Origin: Dyella terrae
Lineage (GTDB): Bacteria; Pseudomonadota; Gammaproteobacteria; Xanthomonadales; Rhodanobacteraceae
NCBI RefSeq assembly: GCF_022394535.1
Contig: NZ_CP089414.1
Span: 1,302,001-1,366,000, forward strand
DNA: 64,000 nucleotides
Direction of reading: 5' to 3'
Under the pieces are notes generated by a model that did not search any database, had not been told where the DNA came from, and saw nothing but the letters and a program-made list of their open reading frames with translations. The translations under genes were made by a program, and so were the position numbers. Below are positions 27,986 through 36,700 of the stretch, one piece after another (position 1 is the stretch's first letter; every line of letters starts with the position of its first letter).

Positions 27986-29176
27986 TTAGTGGGCCGTCGA
28001 TGCCTGTGCCGACGCGGCAGGCGCGCCAGCTGCAGCAGGTGCGCCCGCTTCAACGGCGTGTACCGGCATGCCGGGCTGGATCATCTGCAAGCCTTCCACG
28101 ATCACCCTGTCGCCGGTCGACAAACCGCTCTCGACCAACCACTGGTCACCGATGGTGCGGCTCACCTGCACGTCGCGCAGCGCGACCTTGCCGTCCTTGT
28201 CCACCAGCATCACGGTGGCACCGCCCTTGGGGTCGCGTGCGATACCGGCCTGCGGCACCAGTAGCGCCTTAGGATTGGTGCCCTTGTCCAGCACGGCGCG
28301 CACATACATGCCGGGCAACAGCGCATGCTCGGGATTGGGCACGATCACACGCAGCGCGAAGCTGCCCGTGGTGGGGTCTACGCTGACATCGGAGAACTGC
28401 AGCTTGCCTTCGTGCGTATACGGCGTGCCGTCTTCCAGCAAAATCTTTACTGGTGTGCCGTCCGACTCTTTCAGCGCGCCGGCAGCGATCTGCTTCCGCA
28501 GCGCCAGCAACTCGCCACTGGACTGGGTGACGTCAACGAACACCGGATCCAACTGCTGCACGCGCGCCATCGGCTCGGACTGATTGGCAGTGACCAGCGC
28601 ACCCGGCGTGACGCTGGACTTGCCGATACGACCGGTGATCGGCGACACGATACGCGCGAAGGCGAGCGTCACGCCGGTGCTTTCCACCGAAGCCTGCGCC
28701 GCCGCCACGTCCGCCTCGGCTTGCTGCCACGCCGCGGTGGCATTCTCGTTGTCCTGCTTGCTCACCGCATCGATGCGCGCCAGCTCGCTGGTGCGTTTGG
28801 CGTTGAGCTGCGCGGAGTACAGCGCGGCCTTGGCCTTGGCCAACGCCGCCTTGGCGTTGTTGTTATCGGCGCGGTATTGCGCATCCTCCAACTGATAGAG
28901 CGCCTGCCCCGCCTTCACCATCGCGCCCTCTTCAAACAGACGCTGCTTGATGATGCCGTTGACCTGCGGCCGCACCTCGGCGATCAGGAAGGCATTGGTG
29001 CGTCCCGGCAGTTCGCGGGTGACGGTGACCTGTTGAGGCTTGAGCGTCACCACCGTGACTTCGGCGGGGCCGCTCTGGGGCGCCTCGGCCGAACCGCCGC
29101 AGGCAGCCAGCAACAGCGTGGCGGACGCCAGAGCGCCCCCCAAAAGAGGGCGCAAAAATTTACGTGCGAGCGACAT
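27986..29176 (-). CDS. RND periplasmic adaptor (AcrA/MexA type)
   Basis: A 396-residue membrane fusion lipoprotein with lipobox LLLAACGG. The order is a lipoyl half (VRPQVNGIIKQRLFEEGAMV), an alpha-hairpin (NNAKAALAKAKAALYSAQLN), the second lipoyl half (ARIVSPITGRIGKSSVTPGA), beta-barrel, and membrane-proximal domain (QAGIARDPKGGATVMLVDKD). It links the RND permease to the outer channel. First gene of the pump-tetR operon; its promoter region holds a perfect 12-bp palindrome. Confidence 0.95.
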   Translation of the reverse strand: MSLARKFLRPLLGGALASATLLLAACGGSAEAPQSGPAEVTVVTLKPQQVTVTRELPGRTNAFLIAEVRPQVNGIIKQRLFEEGAMVKAGQALYQLEDAQYRADNNNAKAALAKAKAALYSAQLNAKRTSELARIDAVSKQDNENATAAWQQAEADVAAAQASVESTGVTLAFARIVSPITGRIGKSSVTPGALVTANQSEPMARVQQLDPVFVDVTQSSGELLALRKQIAAGALKESDGTPVKILLEDGTPYTHEGKLQFSDVSVDPTTGSFALRVIVPNPEHALLPGMYVRAVLDKGTNPKALLVPQAGIARDPKGGATVMLVDKDGKVALRDVQVSRTIGDQWLVESGLSTGDRVIVEGLQMIQPGMPVHAVEAGAPAAAGAPAASAQASTAH

Positions 29177-29223
29177 GGCGGGGGCCTTGTACCCGTGGGG
29201 ACGGGTAGTTCAGAAATGAGGGT

Positions 29224-29267
29224 GAATGATCATTCTCATTTTGATACTGATGAGTAGATTTAGTCAA
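29224..29267 (-). promoter_or_regulatory. Promoter and operator of the first RND operon
   Basis: A -35-like TTGACT lies at 29267-29262 (minus strand) and an AT-rich -10 zone at about 29238-29247. Directly downstream is the perfect palindrome GAATGATCATTC (29224-29235), expected to overlap the start of transcription, and TACTGATGAGTA nearby. The palindrome is a candidate site for the operon's own TetR. The same bases can be read as a 12/19 match to a Fur box. Confidence 0.55.
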
Positions 29268-29822
29268 TCACTGCCCGATGAGCATGCCATCGAGAGGTAA
29301 GGCCTTGGCAATAGGTCATAAGTTGCCTGACGCGGAGCCAACTTTTCCGCGTAACCAGGTATTGGCCAGCTCCCAATCCGGGTGTCTGACTTCGTCCAAG
29401 GCACGCCGAGGCCGCAGAAGGATGGCCTCGGACGGGCGTAGAAATTTTCGCCTCAGACTTGTCCGCTGGCCCACTTAAGGGTGGGGACAAGGCTATAAAG
29501 GACGTCCATGTGCCATGGGGCGCGTGGCTATCCGCCCTGCCGGACGTGGTGTCACCCGGCGTCGCTGTGACCGGCATCGAGGCGACCACACTCAACGCAA
29601 CGCTGCATGCGCGTGACCAAGTAGCCACCCACAAAACGAAGGCGACGGACATCAGGTGACATGCGCCGTCGTTTTGCCAGTAACACCGACGCACGTGCAA
29701 CAACGTCGCGAGCGCATGGCACCGTTCACCCACACGCGCCTGTTCGTGGCGAAGTCAATACGACGAGAGCATGACCGCTACCCCTGATATCGGGATTTCC
29801 AGGTACCACCGTCTTTGATACT
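29268..29822. other. Intergenic stretch with no convincing gene
   Basis: About 550 bases between the RND operon and the sulfotransferase (the transcribed leader of the latter runs to 29885). Two weak open frames exist, one on each strand (minus 29260-29652, plus 29459-29659), without good ribosome binding sites or recognisable motifs. The minus one begins with a hydrophobic stretch, FVLWVATWSRACSVALSVVA, so a degraded or unknown secreted protein cannot be excluded. Nothing else is seen. Confidence 0.4.
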
Positions 29823-29885
29823 GTGAAATGTGTCACACGGGGGGCGACAAGGCTGTCGACCGTGCAACTTCATGGGAGGGGGCCC

Positions 29886-30698
29886 ATGTTCCAACGCATA
29901 CATTTTATTTCCGGCCTGCCACGGGCCGGCTCTACATTGCTGGCCGCGTTGTTGCGCCAGAATCCTCGCTTCCATGCGGACATGAGCGGTCCACTGGCCG
30001 GCTTGTTCACCTCGATGCTCGGCGAGATGAGCGGGCGCAATGAGTTCTCGGTATTCATCGACGACGCCAAGCGTCAGCGTCTGCTGCGCGGCCTGTTCGA
30101 CAACTTCTATGCCGACCAGCCGGCGAGCGTGATATTCGACACCAGTCGCGCCTGGTGCGCGCGCCTGCCTGCCCTGGCCACGCTGTTTCCCGACAGCCGA
30201 GTGATCGCCTGCGTGCGTCAGGTGCCGTGGATCCTGGACAGCGTGGAGCGACTGGTTCAGAAGAACGCCTTCCTGCCCTCTTCCATTTTCAACTACAGCG
30301 CCGGCGGAACCGTCTACTCCCGCGTCAATGGCATCGCCGGCTCCGACGGCATGCTGGGCTACGCGTATGACGCGCTGAAAGAAGCGTTCTACGGCGAACA
30401 CGCCAAACGCCTTCTGTTGGTGCAATACGAAACGCTGGTGAGCAACCCGGCCATGGCATTGGCAGCGATCTACGATTTCATCGGCGAGCCGGCGTTTACG
30501 CACAACACGGAACATGTGGACTTCGACGCCTCCGAGTTCGACGCCAAGGCCGGCACGCCCGGCCTGCATGCGGTGCGTCCCCGCGTGGAGGCGCGCGAGC
30601 GTCCCACGCTTCTTCCGCCGGACCTCTTCCGCCGTTTCGAAAACGACGCCTTCTGGCGCGATCCGAATCTCAATCCGCACGGCGTACGCATCGTCTGA
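29886..30698 (+). CDS. PAPS-dependent sulfotransferase family protein
   Basis: A 270-residue cytoplasmic enzyme with the 5'-phosphosulfate loop FISGLPRAGSTLLAALL at residues 8-24 and a 3'-phosphate region around PDSRVIACVRQVPWILDSVE. These are the two hallmarks of sulfotransferases that move sulfate from PAPS to a hydroxyl group. Start at 29886 is chosen from the strong GGGAGGGGG site just before it; the frame is open to 29823. It is followed 66 bases later, after a terminator-like hairpin, by the giant autotransporter, its likely partner or substrate. A tyrosine sulfotransferase role has precedent in Xanthomonas RaxST, but here it is inference. Confidence 0.85.
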   Translation: MFQRIHFISGLPRAGSTLLAALLRQNPRFHADMSGPLAGLFTSMLGEMSGRNEFSVFIDDAKRQRLLRGLFDNFYADQPASVIFDTSRAWCARLPALATLFPDSRVIACVRQVPWILDSVERLVQKNAFLPSSIFNYSAGGTVYSRVNGIAGSDGMLGYAYDALKEAFYGEHAKRLLLVQYETLVSNPAMALAAIYDFIGEPAFTHNTEHVDFDASEFDAKAGTPGLHAVRPRVEARERPTLLPPDLFRRFENDAFWRDPNLNPHGVRIV

Positions 30699-30704
30699 CG
30701 CACA

Positions 30705-30738
30705 CGCCTGCTGACCGACATCGGCGGTCAGGCGTTTT
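30705..30738 (+). terminator. Terminator or attenuator between sulfotransferase and autotransporter
   Basis: CGCC-TGACCG pairs with CGGTCA-GGCG (three-base bulge) around ACATCGG, followed at once by TTTT. It is a good intrinsic terminator shape seven bases past the sulfotransferase stop. It would lower expression of the autotransporter by read-through or force use of a separate promoter. Confidence 0.6.
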
Positions 30739-30764
30739 CGCACATCTTCTACAGGGGCAGTCTC

Positions 30765-33700
30765 ATGAACCGTATCTACCGGCTTGTCTGGAATCGCGCG
30801 CTGCGCGTCATGCAAGTGGCTTCCGAACTGACCTATGCGCCGCGTGGCGGTTGCACGACAACGAGCGTGACGCTGCAGCGTCGCCGTCCGTTGGCGCTGG
30901 CCTGCGTCACCTTGTTGGCATCGACCGCCTGGGCGGCGCCGGCATGGTCCGCCGTGACGTGTCCGACGGGCGCGATACTGATCAACGCCACCGGAACCAC
31001 CGGTGGCACCGGCGCCCCAGGCACCGCCGGCTACGGCAGCAGCGTCAACAACGCAACGTTGTGCGTCGCCAGCGGCGCATCGTCCAATGGCGGCGCTGGC
31101 GGTGCCGGCGCGCCCGGTGGGATGAACCCAGCAGGCGGCGGTGCCGGCGGAGCGGGTGGCACCGGCTTCAACGTGAGCAGCCTCAATACCAGCCTGACCA
31201 ACGCGGGCAACATCCGCGGCGGCGCCGGTGGCGCGGGTGGCGGCGCCTATTACGCCGGCGGCGGCGGCGGCAGTGGCGGCACCGGTGTCAACATCAGCGG
31301 CAGCGGCTCCAGCCTGAACAACGGTGGCACCATTAACGGTGGCGTTGGCGGCAACGGCGGCACCAGCACGGGCGGCTATGGCGTCGCTCGTGGTGGTGCA
31401 GGCGGCGCGGGTGTCAGTGGCAACGGTTTCAGCCTGACAAACGGCGGCGTCATCAATGGCGGCAACGGGGGCAACGGGGGCACCGGAGGCACGGTGGGCA
31501 ATGGTGGCGTTGGCGTCGTTACCACGGGTGGTTCGTCAATCACCAACAGCAACACCATCCAGGGCGGCAAAGCCAGCGGCGGCACGGGTGCGCAGGCCGA
31601 TGCGGTAGATCTGTCCGGCGGCGGCAATACGCTGACCCTGCAGAACGGCTACACGTTCACCGGCAATGTGATCAGCACGAGCGGTACGCTCAATGGCGGC
31701 GACACACTCGTATTGGGTGGCGTCGCGAATGGCACATTCAACGCCTCAGCGATTGCCCCTGGGCAACCCACGTCCTACAGCGGCTCCACGCAGTACTACG
31801 GCTTCAACAGCTATCAGGTCAACGGCACCGGCGTGTGGACCTTGAACGGCACCACCGGAGCCCTGACACCGTGGACCATCAAACTGGGAACACTGGCGGT
31901 GTCGAGCGATGGTGCGCTCGGCAGCACGCTTGGCGCGGTCACCCTTGACCAGGGCGGCACGCTGGAAGCCACCCAGAGCTTCGTGCTCAGTCACGCCCTC
32001 ACCCTGGGCGCCAATGGCGGTGGCAACCTGCGGGTGGACGCTGGCGCCAACCTGCTGGTGGCTTCACCCATCAACGGCACCAGCGGAAACTTCAATGCCG
32101 AAGGGCCCGGCATTCTCACGCTCAACGCCAACGTCAGCACCAGCATCGGTAATCAAACCTATGGCGTGGGTCAGGTGATGCTGGGCAACAACCTCAGCCT
32201 GACCAGCGCCAGCTCGATCACCATGCGATCCCCGCTTGATGGCGGCTACAGCCTCGCGATCACCGCGCCGATGACCACCCTTGGTGGAACCATTGGCAGC
32301 AGCAACGCGCTGACCTCGCTGAGCGTCACCGCAACCACGGGCGCCACGCTGGGCGGCAATGTCTCCACCTCGGGTGCGCAGACGTACAACGCTGCGGTGA
32401 CACTCGACAACAACACGACGCTCAGCAGCAGCAGTGGGAACGTCACCCTTTCCTCCAGCGTCGACGGCACCTATGGGCTGACCATCCATGCCGGGGGCAA
32501 CGCAGCCCTGGGTGGCGCGGTGGGCAGCCTTACACCGCTCAACAGCCTGAGCGTCAGCGGCAACAGTGGCATTACCTTGGGTGGAAACGTCACCACGACG
32601 GGCGCGCAGATCTACAGCAATGGTGTGACGCTGCTGGGCAACGTGACAGCCACGAGCGCCGGCAATGGCGCGATCAATTTTAGCTCGACAGTCAACGGCA
32701 ATTACGCACTGAACGCGAACACCGGTGGAGCAGTGAGCTTCGGTGGCGCGATCAGCGGACTGACCAGTCTTTCCACGAACAGCGGAAGTTTCACTGCAAC
32801 TAACGCGCTCAACATCGCTGGCCCTCTGTCGATCACTACGCTCAACAGTGCCATCACCCAGTCCCAAGGCTTTACCGTGGCGGGCGCGTCGTCCTTCAGT
32901 GCTGGAGACGCCGCGATCACGTTGAACAACATAAGCAACCAGTTCACGGGTGCGGTGAGCCTGAGCAACACCGGCGCCAACAACGTGATGCTGACCAATG
33001 GCGGACCGCTGACACTCGGCAATGTGACGGTAGGCAACGGTTCCCTATCGCTATCAGGCAACGGTATATCGCAATCCGCCAGCACTGCGATCACACAAGC
33101 CGCCAGCGCGGGATCGATCACGCTCAACAGCGGTAGCGCTATCGCGCTGGCCAACACAGGCAACAACTTCACTGGCGCACTCTCGGCCACGGGCACTGCC
33201 ATATCCCTCTACAACGCGAGCAACCTGACGCTCGGCGCCATCAACGCCAGCGGCCCCCTGCTGCTGTGCTCGGGCGGCAATATCGTGCAGACAGGAACGG
33301 GCTTCATCGCGACGCCACGTATGGCCGGCACATCCACCGGCGCGATGACGCTGACGTCCAGCAACAACAGCATCGCTCAACTGAGCAATATTGCCGCCAA
33401 CGGCTTCAGCCTGACCAACGGCAGCGCGTTGTCGGTGGTCGGTCACGTTGACGGTGGGTCGGGTGGTACAAGCGTGAGCACCACCAGCGGAACACTGGAC
33501 ATCAGTCCGGCCAGTACGGTGGGAACAGGAACCGGCACGGTGGCGCTGGGCGCCGCTGGCGCACTGTCGATCGAGGGTGCTGTCAACGGCAATGCCGTCA
33601 CATTGAATGCCGCCGGAAACACCGTGCTCGCCGGCACCATGAGTGCCTCGGGTGCCAGCGGTACGACCATCAACAGCGGCACCTTGCAGGTAGGCAGCGG

Positions 33701-36700
33701 CGGCACCACGGGCACGCTCACCGGCAACGTAACCAACAACACCGGGCTGATCTTCAATCACAGCGACAACGTGAGCTATGCCGGCGCGATCTCCGGCAGC
33801 GGCTCGCTGACGCAGCAAGGCACGGGCATCCTGACATTGACGGGCGACAACACTTACAGCGGAGTGACCACGATCAACGCGGGCACGCTGGCCTTGACGG
33901 GCAGCGGCAGCATCGCCAGTTCTTCCATTGTGAACGTGGCAAGCAGCGGCACGCTCGACATCTCGACTACGACCAGTGGTGCGTCGATCAGCTCGCTCGG
34001 CGGCAGCGGCAATGTCACCCTCGGCCAGCAGTCGCTTACGCTGACCGCCGTCAACGGACCCTTCTACGGCGTAATCAGCGGCACGGGCGGCCTCACTGTG
34101 CTTAATGGCCCCATATTCCTCACAGGAAACAACACCTATACCGGCCTGACCACGATTGGCAGCGCCGGCTTCGTATGGGTGGGCGGCGGCGGGCAGACCG
34201 GTTCGATCATGGGCGACGTGGCGAACGACGGCGCATTCGAGTTCGATCTCACCAGCAACTACACCTATGGCGGCATCGTCTCCGGTGCCGGCCAACTGGT
34301 TCTGCAAGGCACAGGGACGGTGACTCTGACCGGCATCAATACCTACTCCGGCTTCACCTGGATCGGCACCGGCACGCTGGCCTTGTCGGGCAGTGGCAGT
34401 ATCGCCAACTCCTCCTTTGTGGACGTGAACGACAGCGTCTTCGACATCTCCGGCACCACTGCCGGCGCATCGATCACGTCGCTGACGGACAACGGCAGCG
34501 TCGTTCTTGGCCAGCGAACGCTCACGCTGAACAACGCCAGCGGCGACGCCAACAGCAATTTCAGCGGCACCATCAGCGGCAGCGGTGGCGTGGCCCTGCA
34601 GAACGGCACGGAAACCTTCAGCGGCGTCAACACCTACTCCGGCATCACCGCGATCAATGGCGGCACGCTGGCCTTGTCTGGCAGCGGCAGCATCGCCAGC
34701 TCGTCCGACGTAAACGTGGCAAGCGCCGGCACACTCGACATCTCGACCACGACCAACGGTGCGTCGATCAGCTCGCTCGATGGCAGCGGCAATATCACTC
34801 TCGGCCAGCAGTCGCTTGCGCTGACCGCCGCCAACGGCAGCTTCAGCGGTGTGATCAGCGGCTCAGGTGGTGTCACCTTGCAAGCGGGTGCGGAAACGCT
34901 CACCGGAAACAACACCTATACCGGCGCCACCACCATTGGCAGCCCTGGCACGCTGACGCTCGGCAATGGCAGCACCAGCGGTTCGATTGCCGGCAATGTG
35001 GCGAACAGCGGCGCGCTGGTGTTCAACCGCAGCGATGCGGTGGATTTCAGCGGCGTGATCTCCGGTACGGGCACGCTGACTCAAGCCGGCAGTGGAACGC
35101 TAACGCTTGACGGCAACAGTGGCGGTTTCGGCGGTAGCACCATCGTGTCGTCGGGCACCCTGGTAATCGGCAGCGTTGCCGGCAATGGCGCAGCGCTGGG
35201 CGGCAACGTCACGGTGGATGCCAACGCTACGCTGCGTTGCCACGGCACCATCGGCGGCAATGTCGACCTGTTGTCCGGCGGCATCGTGGAGCCGGGCGAT
35301 TCCATCGGCACGCTCACCGTCAACGGCGATTTCAGCGCGGCGCAGGGCAGCCTGCTGAACTTTTCGTTTGGCGCTCCCGGCACCACTCAGCAGACCCTCG
35401 GCAGCGGCGACAGCATCCACGTCGGCGGCAACCTCAGCTTGAACGGCGCCACGCTGAACATCACCAATGCCGGCGGCATGGGTGCTGGCCTGTACAACCT
35501 GTTCGGCTACAGCGGCACGCTCACCGCGGCGAATGGCGGCCTGACGCTTGGCTCCGCCCCCGCTGGCGAGCAGCTGCAGTTGCAGTACCTCACGTCACAG
35601 AAGCAGATCAACCTGATCGATAGCACCGGTTTCACGCTCAATGCGTGGAACGCCAACGGCCAGGCGTCGGCAACGCAGATGGGCGGTGGCAGCGGCACCT
35701 GGTCCGCTACCTCGCCCATGTGGACCACCGTCACCGCCAACCTGCCGAACGGCGCCATGCAGCCGCAGCCGGGCTTCGCCCTCTTTGGCGGCACGGCAGG
35801 CACGGTGACAGTGGACAGCAGCGCAGGCAGCGTCAGCGCCACCGGCATACAGTTCGCCGTGAATGGATACACGTTGAACGGCGACACGCTCACGCTCGTG
35901 GGCAGCAACGGCAACGCACCGGTGATCCGCGTTGGCGACGGATCCAGTGCAGGCGCCAGCATGACGGCGCGCATCGACAACATCGTGGCAGGCAGCGATG
36001 GCCTGACCAAGGCCGACCTGGGTACCTTGGTACTGAGTGGCGCCAACACCTATACCGGCGGCACGACGATCAATGGCGGCACGCTGTCCATTTCCAGCGA
36101 CGCCAATCTGGGCAATGCCGCAGTCGGCATCACATTCCAGGGTGGCACGCTGGAGAACACGACCGCATTTTTCACGACTCGATCGATGAACCTGGCGGGC
36201 AACGGCACCCTGCAAACGGATGCTGACCTCCTTGCCTCTGGCACCATCGACGGTAGCGGTGCGCTCACCAAGAGCGGTGCGGGTACGTTGACGCTGCTGG
36301 GTGCCAATACGTATACCGGCAGCACCACGATCAGCGCGGGCACGTTGGCACTGGCGGGCCCTGGCAGCATCGCCGACTCGTCCAACGTGAACATCGCGTC
36401 CAACGCAACCTTCGACATCGCGGGCACGAGCGGAGCCTCCATCGTCTCGCTCGGCGGTAGCGGCAATGTCCTGCTTGGCCTGCGCTCGCTGACCCTCACC
36501 CAGGCCAACGGTAGCTTCGCCGGTGTGATCGCCGGCCCCGGGAGCCTCACGCTCACGGGCGGCACCGAAACGCTCAGCGGAACCAATGCCTACAGCGGCA
36601 TCACCGCGATCAATGGTGGTACCCTGGCGTTGTCGGGGGCTGGCAGCATCGCGCACTCTTCCGACGTGAACGTTGCCGCCAACGCGACGTTCGACATCTC

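Noticed and set aside
31080..31600. Glycine-codon-rich tract that looks like a tandem DNA repeat
   Set aside because: It is irregular at the DNA level and is explained by the Gly/Asn-rich passenger start; not a separate repeat element.
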